Positions 25,858 through 39,502 of a stretch of 64,000 nt of DNA are shown here, piece by piece. The notes below the pieces were generated by a model. The model ran no database searches. It was not told the DNA's origin and saw only the letters and a list, made by a program, of their open reading frames with translations. Source of the DNA: Gorsachius magnificus (taxonomy: Eukaryota > Chordata > Aves > Pelecaniformes > Ardeidae); contig CM067081.1 in assembly GCA_034008185.1 (NCBI GenBank), positions 106,711,265-106,775,264 on the forward strand. Reading direction: 5' to 3'. The first letter of the stretch is position 1. Each line of letters starts with the position of its first letter. The position numbers and the translations under genes are program-made.

Positions 25858-28224
25858 GTACCTCAAGAGTCAAATGTAAATTCCATGTATCTTGAGAGAT
25901 TTAGGAGAATTTAGGATTTATAAACAATGCTGAGTTATTCTACTGTTTGTCTCTTTTCAGAATGCTCACTGTGATGCTTCACAGTCTTCCAAAATGCTGC
26001 AACCTCAGGCCATTCCTTTACAATAAGAAATGAGTTACATTAAGGTTCCTTGGAAGAGATTTCTGACAGGGTCACCTTGGTCCTATGGCGGAATTCCAGC
26101 CTATTTTAATGATGTGTCAGAAGGGACATATGCTGTTATTCACTTATTCTCTGTGTGACAAATATCTGATATTATCAGAGAAACCCAAAGTACATGGTTC
26201 TAGGACATCATATGTAATTATGGTCATTCTGGAAGCTGTCCTACACATTTGTACACAAGGAAATAGAAAACTTAAAACTGAAGCTCTTGATGTGTTCTGC
26301 AATATGCTGTGATTTAAATCATTGTAATTATATAATAGAAACTACTTTTTTCTGTGTTATTTAAAAAAAATATTCAGTGTTGTTCTTGAGGAAGAAAGTT
26401 ATATGCCATTAAAAATTTAGATGACCTCTGCACAAGGAAAATTGACCAATTATTGATTGAACAACAACCCAAAATTTGTAAAATTCCTTTAATTTTGTTT
26501 CTATAAATGGTGATAATAATGTCTTTGTACCAACAATCTAGTTGGCAATAGAGTTTAGCTTAGAGTTTATCTAATGTTTAAGTCCTTTGTTAGTGTTATT
26601 TGTTCAGAAAAATATTTTAAAACCTTATTATAAGATGTATCATGCCTTTTCATAAATAAATGAATATCTGAAATGTTGCTAGACAGTTTATAATGTTTAA
26701 TCTCTTAGATGAATTGTCAGTGACCTTCACACATGGTTTATTTTTCTGCACTTCAGCTTAAAATCAAAATGTCAAGTTCTGGAGTAGCTTCTGAGCTACC
26801 TCAGTCAGAGAATGTTAAGCAGCTGAATTGATTTATTTATAAACTACAGAAATGCTGTTCATCAGAATGAGGGGTTATTTTGTTAACCATATGTAGATCT
26901 GGTTTTCTAAGTTATTTTTAGCCTCTAATACTTTTCTAAATGAATTTACTCTCAACAGCCCAAAGACAAGGTTGCATTTCAAATGTGGTGAGAAGGAGAA
27001 AATAACATAGTATATGCAGGTTCTTGAGCTTTGTACTATCAGTACAATTAATACTGTCTTCAGACTGCAATATGTTGCTTACTGGTGTTATGGAAAGTGA
27101 TGCCTTTAAAAATTTTGTCCACTACATATGGCTAAATTGTCAATTTGTGGCCATGGCTCTCTAGTGATTTATATCAGCTACAACTCTATCCATATTGTTA
27201 GGTATTTAGATTTATGAGACACACAGAATGCTTCCAAGGCCCAGTGCAACTCAACTCATCATTAAATACATACCTCCTATTAAAATCACTTGCAATCTCT
27301 CCATCTGCTTTTTTTAACCTCTCACACTCTGGGCGTCACGTGAAGTAAAACCCTTCTTGGATGTTTGAATACACAGTATCAAAGCATTATTTTTTTTTTT
27401 AATTAAGCAGGACAACAGACTCTAAACACATAGATAACCACTGCACAAAATGTTTGTATGGGGGAGAGAAGTAGCTAAGAATCCACTGCTTAATCTTAGC
27501 CCTTGATTCAGAAAAAGACCGTTCTTATCCAAATACACACATTTAATGAACTTGACATGACATATTTTCCTTCTCATTTTTCATTTTACTCTCTTCCCAC
27601 CTCTCATTCCCACCCACAATTTCATCCCTCCTCACTCAGGCACTGTATCTGTCTCACTCCATGTCTGAATTCCACACAGCATTTGTTGTCTCTACCTGTC
27701 TGCCTCCAGCAGCATCTGGAGTGTTGCTGAGACAGGATTTACTACTAAGGTAGAGAAACGATAGTGACTACAGAGCATTTTGGAGAGTGTCAGTGTCTAT
27801 TCATTAACATGATAAGATTCACATTTAAATAAGAAGAAATTAAAGTCACAGCATGTTTCTAAAATCTTCACTCATACCTGGATGGTTTATCTGTGATGAC
27901 CTGCAGTCAACCTTTACTCTGAAACAGCTCTAATCCAGCAGGATTTTTTAGCTCAGGCATGTTTGTGAGTAAATGCACTTCTCTTTCAAGGACTAGCAGA
28001 GTAATGCTGCCCACTTTCCAGCTGCCCACAGAAGTGAGGATGTGCCTGGGTCTCTGCTATCTCCAGACAGCTTGTCTCTGTCCTACATTTTCTAGGGCTT
28101 TCACCTGAGAGGGTATATTTTGGGCAGTGGTGTTGAGTTGGCTTCACACTGTGTCCATCAAGCTGGATGCCTTGCTGTGGTGTGTCCCAGCAGAGAGACT
28201 CTTGGAAACAAGCATTAGGGAGCG

Positions 28225-28583
28225 TGAGAGCCCTCCATTGGCCGCAGGGAGACTGCCTGCTTCACCGTGGTGTCCTCCAGGGGCTGCAGGGGAATCCCTG
28301 CTCAGACACCTGGAACACCTCCTCCCTCTCCTCCTTCTCTCACCTTGGTGCTCGCAGGGCTGTTTCTCACACATTTTTCCTCACTGCTCACCAGTGGGCA
28401 GCGTTTTGCCCTCCCTGCCCCAGGCCCTCCCCGAGGTGCCGCCATGGTGGCTGCGGGCCCAGCCCTGCCCTGCGGTGGGGCCGTTGGAGCCGGCTGGAAC
28501 CGGCTGTGTCCGGCACGGGGCAGCCCCCGCCCCTCCACACAGGGGCTGCCCCGCAGCCCCCCTGCCAGACCCTGGGCACAGTA
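28225..28583 (-). mobile_element. GC-rich LTR fragment related to the 20.2-kb LTR
   Basis: The segment 28279-28380 matches 20804-20910 almost word for word: AGGGGCTGCAGGGGAAT, then the CTCAGACACCTGGA and ACCTTGGTG blocks, in the same orientation. The right part (28400-28583) is very GC- and CpG-rich and ends in a stretch that resembles LTR U3 sequence. The left boundary is blurred by divergence. A 175-codon open frame runs across it on the plus strand, antisense to the LTR. I treat it as a compositional artefact because frames are open on both strands. Confidence 0.65.
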
Positions 28584-31500
28584 AAATGATAGATAAAGTA
28601 GAAAGCAGCATATTTATATTATTTTATGCTGTTAAAATAAAATCAGTCATTTGAAGAGGAAGGCAGTTAGGCAACTTAAAGAAGATACATCTAAGAAGTG
28701 TTACGCAGCACTGGATGAGGACCTGACTAGGATGAATGAGACTCTTTCCCAGCGTTCCAAGTATGACAGTGAATTAACAGTCATGACAGGCTGATGTTAT
28801 GTTACCAATCATCTGTCCAGCAGTATAATTTTCTAATTCAGTTGGCTTTTTCTGTGCTACTGAAAAGAATAAAAAATATTCCAAATCTATTTACACTTGG
28901 GAAGTTTACAGTCAGCGGTATATTGTAGAAAAAGGCTTGAGCAACGTTTACCAGTTCAAAGTTCTGTGCCCATCTTCAAAATCATACACAGACGGGAGAG
29001 AAAGTAACCTCAGGAGGTCGTGTAGCCCCATTTCCTGCATGTCAGTAAGCCCAGAGGTGTCTGACTAACCTGGATGGCCTCCAGTGGTGGAGGGTTGCCT
29101 GACAAGTTCCCATGTGACAAGTCCCTGTGACCTCCAGCTGAAAGGAGAACTGTCCCTTCTCTCATGGCGGCACAGTGCCACCCATGAAGCTGCAAGAGGC
29201 TGACATCATCAGCTCATTGCCTTTGCCACAAACTGACATGTCATATTCAAGGTTTCTGAGATTAAACTATTTTTCCTGCTTACAAATCTTAAGACTCATA
29301 GTTGGCAGAGTCACTACAGCTATAGTATCTTGTCAGTTATGCTGACATTTTTCGAAGAGTTAAAGGACTGTGTCTTATATGTCATTAATAAACAAACACT
29401 GAGGATAAACAGCGTGTAAGTGACTTAGCAATTTGACTTAATGGAGTGATATTGTACTGTGGTTGTAGCCTTTGCATGAAATTAATGACAATGTAGGAAG
29501 AAAAAAACTGGAGAGACATGTAGTGACCTCCATCAAACACTCTCTAAATTTTAGTGTTCATACAACATGAGCAAGTTAGAGATTTTCAATCTGCAAATTT
29601 GAGACCAGGATTACTTAGCATAATTCAAACACAATATTCTCCACTTTTATTTATCTATTTGTTGTGTCTCTTTCTGTGTACTTTGCCCACTCTTTTTCTT
29701 GTCAGACTGATAAATTGGATCTTGATTTCCTCTCTTCACCCTTGCTTGAACCAGTTCCAAATGAATAAATCCCTAATCAGGCACCAACGATCAGCAGATT
29801 GATGTTCCTGCAACAGCCTACACAGAATAAAGTTCCTAGTCAAGGAATTACAGAAAGGTCTAACACAACTGTATACCAAAAGTAAATATTGCTTACATTG
29901 CCTGGTCTGAAAGCTGATTATGCTTGACATGAATTCAAGATAGTTGCAAAGGTCTTGTTATGATACTGGAGATTATAGAACTGCTCTGACACATGCCAGA
30001 ACATATAAAAATACATATAAAATAGTAAAGTTCCTTTGGCTATTGGGAAAGTCCAGCTCACAAATGGACGTACCTGAATAATGCCTTTGGAATGCTTTGT
30101 CAGCAAAATATATCAGTTTGAGTAAAGTCTCCATTGTCTTTACAGTGCGCATTTGTTTCTCCCTTTGATGGATGATGGTTTATGGATCAAAAATATGAAT
30201 CCACACATTTTCTTATTGCCTTCTAATAACAGGGTATATAAAGGTCGCAATAAGTTCAAAATGAGCTCATAATAACAGGGCAACTTGCAGGTCATGCAGA
30301 TAATTATTAAAGAGGTTCATCTTGAATTTCTAAAACTGCTGCAACTGCAAATGGTGACATTGCTATGCTTGGAAGAAACTTCATAAGGTCACAGTCATTC
30401 TAGCATACACATTGTATGTATTGTTTAAGAATGAGCTAAGTTCTTTTATCATAGATTATAATGCTTCTCAATAAAGCAAGACCAAGATGATTGTTGATCT
30501 TTGCTTGACTGAGTTAATGAAAGTAAATCTGATAATGATTTGCTGAAATTACCCCCTGAATGTACACTGCTGTATTGCTCGCCTATTGATAACTCACATT
30601 GCCTCAGTGCTATAGAAGTTTTTATGGCTAATGATATAGTAAAGTTGTAGCTAAATTTATATTTATGTGAAGACGGCCACTGATATCTATTATTATAATC
30701 ATTTGACATATGTATGAGATATAAGTACATTAGATAAAAAATAGGTACTTATTTTATTACAACTATTGGAACATAAGTTATGCACAAACTAGCTCACACC
30801 TTGGTTAATGGTAGTGTTATTGCACAATGTACCACAATGAATAGAAGATAAGGGTCAACAGAAGTCTATGGCATTTCAGTGTCACTTACCACAACAATAT
30901 TTGGCAGGATTCCTTTAATATTATTTCACATGCTCTGTGCCTTTGCATATCACAATGCCTGACACATTCTATGTTCTTAATCCAGTGAGAGAGGAATTAG
31001 ATATCCCTTTATGGTTAGCAATGGTAATTAAAAATTGCCAATATTAAAACTAGTACGCAGACTACTTCTTAATATAGCTTCTTGGAAGTAAATGTTTGTG
31101 AGGCTTTCTATGGAAATGTAAATGTCTTCTGGTAAAAAAAAAAAAAAGGTCAAAAATGAAAATTTTGTTGGTGAAATTGTTCTTGAATTTTTCACCTCTT
31201 TTCCTGAAAAGGTCCAAAATATGTTTAACAGTCAATAAGCGTGTAGGTTTGAGTGGCTGGTTGTAAGAGTGAGACTGAATATAGGGTAATGAAATGTAGT
31301 TGTGGGAAAAGAATGACCTCACAAAGTGCCAGAAAGTTGTCATGGGGAAGAGCATAAGTGCACAAAAGAAAAGCAATGAAGAACAGAGTTTGGAAAAAAA
31401 GTAGAGTTTTTTCTACTATTGGTCCAAATCGAACCTTCTAGGGTTCCTCAGCAGTAGGAATACATACTTCAAAACAAAAATGAACGTATCATAGCCAGGA

Positions 31501-34500
31501 TGAAAAGTAAGGCTAACAAGTCTCAAATCCCCTTTAATGCCAACCCATTAAAAAGTTCATTGTTAATTGCAGTAAAAAAACTGATGAGGCTGACAGTTCT
31601 TTATCAAAACCAACAAATCTGATACAATTTGCAACAGGTAAATAATTTTCTTCAGAAATAGCTAAAAATGTCTTTGATAAAGAAAGAAACATTTTTCAGT
31701 ACACTGTTCACAAGATTATAATGTCCCCTCTAGTAAAACAGTAGAGGCAGTATTATTTTATAAAAATTTAAAAGGAAGGATTTCCTTCTCTTGATGTACC
31801 ACACAAGACTTTTTAAAGTATAATTTTCCTCAGTCTTACTAATTATTTTCAGATGTCTTCAGAGGACAAAGCAATTATAATAATAGATGGTGTAATTACA
31901 TGTTCATTGACTATATAATAAGATTGCAGCTTAGACAAATTTGAGCTATATACAGTTTCTACTGTACGAAGGCTATTAAATTGAGTTGCTCTTCTGCTGG
32001 AAATTTGTCTTCCTAATTTGATGGTTCCAAATGTATAAAATGCTCAGATATTAATTCATCTTAAACTATATTGATTGTTGATGTTTACATTAATATCAAT
32101 TAGACTTTAAAATATTTTATTGTATAATATTGATTAAATAGTCTTTTTAAGGTTGCATCTGTGATTTAAATGTTCCTGTGATCTTTGTATTCATTATATA
32201 AAACCACTAAACCTGTTGTAAAAAGAAGTAAACCAGTTGTCATCTTTGATAAATCTGTATGTTTTAATTTTTATATATGCCCAAATATTCTACAGAATAT
32301 GTCTTCTATATATGAAATTCAATTTTCCTAATATTGTTATTTAAAATTTTAAAATACATTTTTAAAGAAGTAACACAAACATAAAGTGTTCACCAAACAC
32401 TAGTATCAAAATGGCTATCAGAGGTAATCTATGTTACTGTAAAACTATCTGTGTAGATCTGTACATAAAAGCAAAGTAATGTCTGTGCTCTTAAAATCCA
32501 CATGTTTTGCTTTCTTAAAAAATCATGGAGATGTAATGACTCTTCTCCAGTGTCTAAATGATATTAAAAATAAATTCAATGTGCCAGTAAGAACCTTTAT
32601 CCATGAACCAATCTAAAAGCCAGATGGAAACCTTAAGATTGAATTATTACCTCCAAAAATTTCCTCTTCTGCTGTATAAAGTAACTTACAAAATGTAGGT
32701 GTTATGATGGTTGACATCACTATTCTACTGGAAAATTTATATATGTACTCTATTAATAATATTATACAACTTTATATCACATTGTGAATTCTTCCCTTGA
32801 TTTTGCAGGATCTCACAGCAAAGTTAAATCCTTTTTTCAGCATCTTTCCTTTAGAAAACTTTTCTCATAGTAATAATTCAAAGTATGCAGTCCTTGAACG
32901 ACAGCTGTAAATTGCACTAATAGGTCTTAGCTAAAATACCAGACAAAAGCTTAAATTATAAATAGGTAAGAGTAATGCATATTGTGCATTTTTCACTTTC
33001 CTTAATACACATTTACTGCTGTAAGTAGCTATTAACTTCAGTTTCTCATTTATAAATGGCCTGTGTAGTCTGAACATGAGAAAAACATTCTCTAGGATAT
33101 TTGTCTGTAAGCAAAAGTTCTATTTGGTGTGCATGTTTATTTAAACAATACACTAATAGCAGTCTCCTGGCTGTGCAAAACAAAAGTCAATTATTTTATT
33201 CTGTTAAAAATACACAGATGTGTAAAAAATAAAAATAATGATTCCCAGACCTTTAGAAATGAGTTTTTATGTGGTCCCGGTTTCTGTACTCAGACTCTGA
33301 AATACAAAGCTGTCTCAAATACCAGTATAGCACACAAGCAATAGATAAGTAGATCCTGAAATACAAATTTATAATTATGAGGTTCAGATTGTAATTATTT
33401 TGCTAATAACAAAATGCCTCTTTCCTCTTTCACCTAATTTGGATCTTTAAAAGTGATTACAAAAATGTGCTCAATAGAAAGCATTCTACCTCTGTAGATT
33501 AAATATAACCTTTATGAAGTGCTTTATAATTTTAACTATAGTGTTGTTTATCTGAAATTTGCTGTGTTTTAATGCAGCAATATGGACTTGTCTTCCAGTT
33601 TCATTTGTCATGGAATGAGTTTTTTTGCAGTACAGAGAATAAAGTGTGGTTAAAAGGTACAAATGTTTCTGAATATCTGAGACACCCATACAATGCCAAC
33701 ATAGTCATTGAAAGAAGGATAATATTCTAGGGTGTGGTCAGTGGGGTCAGTTGAAACTTAACATGCCTGATGAAATAAGGCTGGTGTTTAGAAAGCAAGA
33801 AATAATTCCGTGGAAAAGATGGATTGCTTTATTTTATTAATATTGGAAACATGAAACTGGAGCTTTCCGTGGCAAAACAGATGCAAAGTAGCAAAGCTGA
33901 AGCTCGCTCTTTGGCTACAAAACACTCTACCTTTTCCCCCTTTTACTTTTTGACTAAACTAAAAATGCTGTGAGTGCAGATTAGATATTGATTACTGAAA
34001 TAGTTCAAGTTAAGATGTTTTATTTGCTGCTAGAACAGCAAATTCAGGATTTTTTATTTCTCTAAAATTGTCTAGGTTAAGGTGGAGTGTCTGGTCCTAA
34101 AATAGCTTGCCAAGTTGTACTAATCCATTACCTGTCCCTCACAAAAAAGAAAACCCTAATTCATCTTCTTGTTGCCATAGAATGTGAGATATTGAACAAC
34201 CACCACTCTTACTCTAGGAGTAGAATACCTTGGCAGTACTTTTTAAGACCGGGTCAGTTATCTTATTTCATTGAAATTGTTTTAACCTGATTGGCATTTA
34301 AAAATAATATAGCTCTTAATGATTGCTTTTTTGAGGTTTTATATTCTTTCAGGATGTGTTTTAAATATCTTGTATGTGCCACTGTTTAATTTGCACTATA
34401 ACATAGGTTCTATGAAGTGGACAGCAGAGTCGTTTTCTCATTGAAAAAAACTGCTCACTTCATTAATCCAACAGGAAGGTAGGGAAGCAGAATTAATATC

Positions 34501-34939
34501 AATGAGATGGCATTCTAAGATGTAAAATTGGGAGTGAAGAGCTTTTTGTCAGTCCCCTTCTCCCAGAATGATCCTGGGTTTTGGATGACAAAGACAGGTA
34601 TTGCAGTCCTTCCACCAAATGATAAAGATGGTAATGACTGATTGGCTCAGGTGCAAACAGCATTAGATTTAGAAGAGGACTTCATGGTGTCAGAGACAGA
34701 TATTCTTGGCAGTCTGGATAGTACAGACATACAAAGAACGCTGAGCTTGTGAAGTCTCTGCTGTCCTTTATTTGGCTTTCTGGGATGGGTTTTACATCCT
34801 AATTGACTGCATCTCATCCCCATGTAACTTGCAGTGGCTGAGATAAGATCTTTCACTTTGGTTCTTCATGACATTCTCATAAAGATCTCTCTGTTTAAGT
34901 AAAAGGGATTGCAGGTCTTGGTATTAATCTTAAAGTATG
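28584..34939. other. Unique noncoding DNA with one doubtful CR1 scrap
   Basis: AT-rich. 28995-29160 vaguely resembles a decayed CR1 3' end. The stretches around 30220-30400 and 32010-32150 are AT-rich with repeated TAAT/ATTA words and might be regulatory DNA. An A run lies at 31134-31147. No gene is recognised. Confidence 0.5.
28995..29160 (-). mobile_element. Possible decayed CR1 3' fragment
   Basis: CTCAGGAGGTCGTGTAGCCC at about 29010 and CCTCCAGTGGTGGAGGGTTG at about 29079 resemble the first 100 bases of a minus-strand CR1 3' end (compare 49165-49270 and 51080-51190). The spacing is irregular and the terminal repeats are missing, so the call is weak. Confidence 0.35.
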
Positions 34940-36213
34940 GAGTACCAACCAGTCAGCCTCACCTCTGTGCCCTTAAGATCATGGAACAGATCCTCCTGAA
35001 AGATGTGTCCAAACATATGGAAGGTTATTAGAGACAGCCAACATAGCTTCACCAAGGGCAAATCATGCCTGACTAATCTAGTGACCTTCTACGATGGAGT
35101 CATTGCATCAGTGGACAAGGGAAGAGCTGTGTGTCATATATCTTGACTTCTGTAAGGTTTTGATGCAGTCCCACACACCATTCTTGCTGCTAAATCAGAG
35201 AGATATGGGTTTGGTGGACGAACTGTTAGATGGATAATGAATTGGCTGGATGGCTGCATCCAAAGAGTGATAATCAAGGGCTCAATGTCCAAGTGGAAAA
35301 CAGTAATATGTCATGTCTCTCAAGGGTCCTTACTGGGACCAATAATATTTAATATCTTCATCAGTGACATAGTGGGATTGAGGGCACCCTCAGCAAGTTT
35401 ACAGATGACACTAAGATGAGTGGTGCAGTTGATTTGCTAGAAGGAAGGGATGCCATCCAGAAGACCTTGACATGCTGGAGGAGTGGGCCTGTGCAAACCT
35501 CATGAAGTTCAACAAGGCCAAGTGCAAAGGTCCTGCACAATGGTTGGGGCAATCCCCAGTGTCAATACAGACTAGAGTATGAATTGATTGAGAGTTGGCT
35601 GGTGAAGAAGGACTTGGTGGACAAAAAATTGAATATGACCTGGCAATGTGCACTTACAGCCCAGAAAGCCAGCCTGGGCTGCATAAAAATAAGCATGTCC
35701 AGCAGGTTGAGGGACATGATTTTCCCCACCTACTCCATTCTTCTGAGACCCCACCTGGAGTCCAGCTCTGGAGTCCTCAGCACAGGAAAGACCTGTTGGA
35801 GCAGGTCCAGAGGAGGGGCACAAAAATAGTCAGAGGGATGGAATACCTCTCCTGTGAAGAAAGACTGAGAGAGTTGGGGTTGTTCAGCCTGGAGAAGCGA
35901 AATCTCTGGGGAGACCTCATTGCAGCCTTTCAATATTTAAAAGGGGCTAATAAGAAAGACGGAGAGAGACTTTTTACCAAAGCCTGTAGTGACAGGACAA
36001 GGGGCAATGTTTTTAAACTGAAAGAGGGTAAGTTTAGATTGGACATTAAGAAGAAATCTTTATAGTAAGGGTGGTGAGACACTGGAACAGGTTGCCCAGA
36101 GAAGTTGTGGATGCCCTATCCCTGGAAGTGTTCAAGGCCAGGCTGAATGGAGCTTTGAGCAACCTGATCTAGTTGCAGATGTTCCTGCCTATGGCAGGAG
36201 GGTTGGAACATCT
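34940..36213 (+). mobile_element. CR1 LINE, truncated at both ends, old
   Basis: The only CR1 copy in the window on the plus strand. It starts inside ORF2 at the RT finger region (CAGTCAGCCTCACC near 34950) and runs through the 3' untranslated part (ATGGCAGGAGGGTTGGAACA at about 36191-36210). The last tens of bases and the octamer repeats are missing. Many indels break the frame. Its 3' region (CTTTGAGCAACCTGATCTAG) marks a different CR1 subfamily from the 14-kb and 54-kb copies. Confidence 0.9.
34943..36065 (+). pseudogene. CR1 ORF2 reverse transcriptase, partial, multiply frameshifted
   Basis: RT motifs appear in order but in different frames. The finger motif QPVSLTSVP lies near 34946-34975. 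FTKGKSCLT lies near 35050. Motif A YLDFCK lies near 35138, followed by a one-base loss. Motif B VSQGSLLGPIIFNIFIS lies at about 35316-35367. Motif C reads FTDDTK near 35397 (FADD in less decayed copies). The thumb and tail lie in the open frame ending at 36065 ([14 protein letters not shown]). No start codon belongs to it because the 5' end is missing. The mixture of single-base indels and substitutions marks it as an old, nonfunctional copy. Confidence 0.88.
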
Positions 36214-38269
36214 TAACTGTTCTCTGGGGAGAAGCACAAGTCACTCACTTGGCCAGTGAGGCCTCCTGATGGCTATTGTGAGCAGTGAAATTGAGGATGC
36301 CAGATTCAAGAACAAAGTGGAGAACAGCACTTGCTGCATAAGTAGCTTCCTTGACATATCTCACAAAAAGTCACCTCATGAGAGGTTTTCTCAAGTATTC
36401 GAGGCACAATCCATTCTTGTATCTATAACTCATTGCAGAGTGGCATATTTGACTCAAGTGCTGAGGGTGTCTCCTAGAAGGACGTCTCACAGTGCATCAG
36501 TGCCAAAGAATCCCGCAAAGCTGAGTTGGAGGAGGATATGTATCTGCCTGACTGTCTGTCTGTGAAGATCTGCAAGGGCAGAAGTAATACGTCAGAATTA
36601 GAAAAGCTGTTGCTTGATTTCACAAATTCTTGTCTATTTTGTGTCCCTCTCACTCATTGTTGACCCCTTTTTTAACATTAATTCTTGTAGGGTTTTGTCT
36701 TAACTTCTTCACTAGTGGAAGTGGTGAAAATGTAAAAAAAAATAAAAATTTTTAAAATTTTTGAACAGTGTTAGGAAAAGATGTCATATCTGACACATTA
36801 TGTATCAGTAGATATGTTGATTGGTGCAAATTTCAAGTAAGACTGATTTTTACTTTTTGTATTATTTCAGATTATAACTGCATTTTTACTGAAAACTCAC
36901 TGAATCTGTCCCCTTACAGAATATTCAGGAATTTTGCTTTAGTAAGTCTCACTAGATAAGACCAGTTATGGGTATGATTAATAACTTGAGGGGCTAACTG
37001 GTCAAGTAGTTCTTATATTCTACATTTTACAACATTTATTTTTTGTCATGAGTTTTTTAAAATTGAAATAACTTTACAGCTTTTCACAGAGGTCACATAA
37101 TGAGGACTACCAGATAATTAATGTGAAAGTTTTAGTAAACAAATATATTTTTATATGACTTGTAGGATGCTGATTCCCCTGAAGTATTGTTATGGATAAT
37201 AGTGGCTTCTTTCTGCTGACAAAATAAGCTCCACATATGTGTACACTTTGGAGGTCTCAGTTTCACTTTAACCTATTGACATTCACAACAAGTAACATGA
37301 CTGTTGAGGGAAAAAAACACACTGACAAAACTATGAGAATGTGGGAATTTAGTTTGACTGTTTTTTAAAACAAGTCAAACTTATTAGCCTTGGATTATTG
37401 TTTAATGACAAATGAGAAATACAAATAAACAAATGTGGCAATGAGAAAAAAATTAATTAAAAAATATTTCACAGTAAACCAATTTAGACAATGTAATTTG
37501 GAACCATTACCTAACATAATTTATATGAAGGATAGGTGGTGTCAAAGATAGAGAATATCATGAAGATTTTTCTGTGAAGTAGTAATATTGTTAGAATACA
37601 TTAAGTGGGAACTTATTTTATTCATGTTTCTTGTGTTATGTAAAAGAAGTAGAAAAAACCCTTAAAAAGCATGGTGTGTTAACACTTCCATTAATCGCCT
37701 TATAAATTTTAACTTAAAGATATTCTGAAAAAATAGTCTGTAAAAAACTCCATGTGGCATAAAAGACCAGAAAATATCAGGCACTTAAATCCTGTGTATG
37801 GCAATACTGCATAAGTGAGATTGCACATCTTACGCAGAAACATAAATGCTAGTTTTACTGTGCATCATTCTCAGAGTCTAGCTCTACTTTATCACATCTA
37901 AATTGAGATCTGATAGTTTAAGCCCAGCTAACTGAACGTGATGATGACAACATCATTTCCATGTGTGCTAGTATGTCACACACATCTTCTGGCAGGTCAG
38001 AGTGAACACACCATATGTATGGAGCTAAGAATTCACTGTTAGTCCAAGTAATGTTTCAACTCTCTCTAACAGTCCTTCAGTCCTTCTTATTCTACTAAGA
38101 AAAGCTTCAGTAACAATACAGTTGAAATCACTACTGAGCCTCAGCAAATCTTCCCAGTACCTATAGGTTGTCTCTGGTACTGTGGTCCAATATTCCTGTG
38201 GCCTGAGGCTGAGGCTGATGTTTCCATCTCTTACAGAAAGACTTAGGAGGGATGAGCACATCATCCCCA
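36214..38269. other. Unique noncoding DNA
   Basis: AT-rich sequence without recognisable repeats or exons. The open frames at 36269-36565 and 36768-36959 have no family resemblance that I can name. Confidence 0.5.
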
Positions 38270-38623
38270 TGGTCACCATGCTGAGCTCTCACTGGAAGGA
38301 GTGTTCTGCTGGAGGTGGGGTCCATTCCTCCTCAGTCCTGGGGTCCTTTTGGCTTTCTTTTCATATATTTTCCTTTAAATTCATACATCCCTGCCTGTTC
38401 CTTTTCCCCTAGCTCCAAGGGAATGGGTAAAAACTTCCCCACTGCCCTCATGCTCCCAGGAGCTCTTTGTCTGGCAGGCACTGCCTGGGGCTGTCAGCCC
38501 CTCCCCCAGCAACACTCACGGAGCTGGAGCTCAGGCAGGCTGGGCAATGGGCACTTGGCCATGTAAACCCATCCCAGCCCCGCTCAGGCCAAGGGCAGCC
38601 CAGCCACTCCTTGGGACCTAACA
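38270..38623 (-). mobile_element. GC-rich block, possible solo LTR
   Basis: An abrupt GC-rich island in AT-rich surroundings. On the minus strand it would begin TGTTAGGTCCCAAGGAG at 38623, a plausible LTR start. It has purine-rich and TATA-like stretches (around 38355-38385) further in. The left boundary and the family are not clear. It is not a recognisable gene; the open frames across it are compositional. Confidence 0.35.
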
Positions 38624-38659
38624 CAGCCTGCTCCTAGCAGTGACAAACATAATCATATT

Positions 38660-39110
38660 TACTGGGCCACAACTATCAAAGCTGATATGACTTAACCTAA
38701 TTAGACTTAGCTATATCTTTGATCTATGGAATTACAGAAGTTAAAATATTTGCAATTATCAACAGTACGTGTTTAGCTTGTTATGAATGATTTTAATTAG
38801 TCCAAACATTTGAAAATATATAAAGCTTTTGATTAATGGCAAATATTGAATATCTATTTTTACATTTCTGTTGAGAGGAAGCTGGAAGAGCAATTTACAT
38901 ATTTATATAGACTTGCAGCTTCACAGCCTCATTTAAATTTTTACTCAAAAATTATAGGCTGACCCCTATTTATTTCTTTCAAGGCATGTTTGACGATGAT
39001 GGTAAGAAGAGAGGAAAAATACAAAAATGAAGCGTCCAAATGGTGAAAGGTGGATTTGTTAATAATTACATCTCCTGGGACACGCACGTGCTATGTAAAT
39101 AAGGGGAGTT
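38660..39110. other. Candidate conserved noncoding element (AT-rich, homeodomain-like words)
   Basis: No transposon or coding signature. The stretch is dense in TAATTA/ATTA-type words (CCTAATTAGAC near 38697, TTTTAATTAGTCC near 38791, GATTAATGG near 38831) and has low-complexity-free, non-repetitive AT-rich sequence of the type seen in vertebrate developmental enhancers. This rests on motif content only and needs an alignment. Confidence 0.25.
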
Positions 39111-39502
39111 TAAGTATTTTATATACAACATTTGCAAGTATAAGTATATTTTATTAATGATCCAGAATTCTTGCTCCAAGAGTTTTACCTAGGGTCTAAC
39201 AAATTTTAGTCTAGGTTTCATTCCTAAAAAAATAGAGCATACTCATGTATCTCTCAGTAGATCCTGACATTAAAGGCTTTGAAACCACACTAGAGTTTTG
39301 CTTTCTTAATCTTCATATCAGCCAAACTTTTTTTTATAGAATTTTGCATGGCATCCGGTTGGATTTTTTGGAATGCTATCTTCTGAGACTGAATTGGGTG
39401 AAAAAGGTATTTTAAGGGAGTAGCAAAAGGCAGATTCTGTAATAACTTACATGCTAGAACAGTATGTTTCCAGCTACATTATGCTGTTACTGTGTACCTT
39501 CT

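Larger units (their letters stand above)
21133..28224. other. Unique noncoding DNA
   Basis: About 7 kb of AT-rich DNA. It contains a G-rich tract (23353-23377), A/T runs and one exon-like stretch at 25794-25857. The small frames at 23554-23742 and 26085-26312 show no family resemblance that I can name. No transposon is recognised. Confidence 0.5.

Noticed and set aside
28127..28654. 175-codon plus-strand open frame
   Set aside because: It lies antisense over a GC-rich LTR fragment. Other frames on both strands are open there too, a sign of composition rather than coding.
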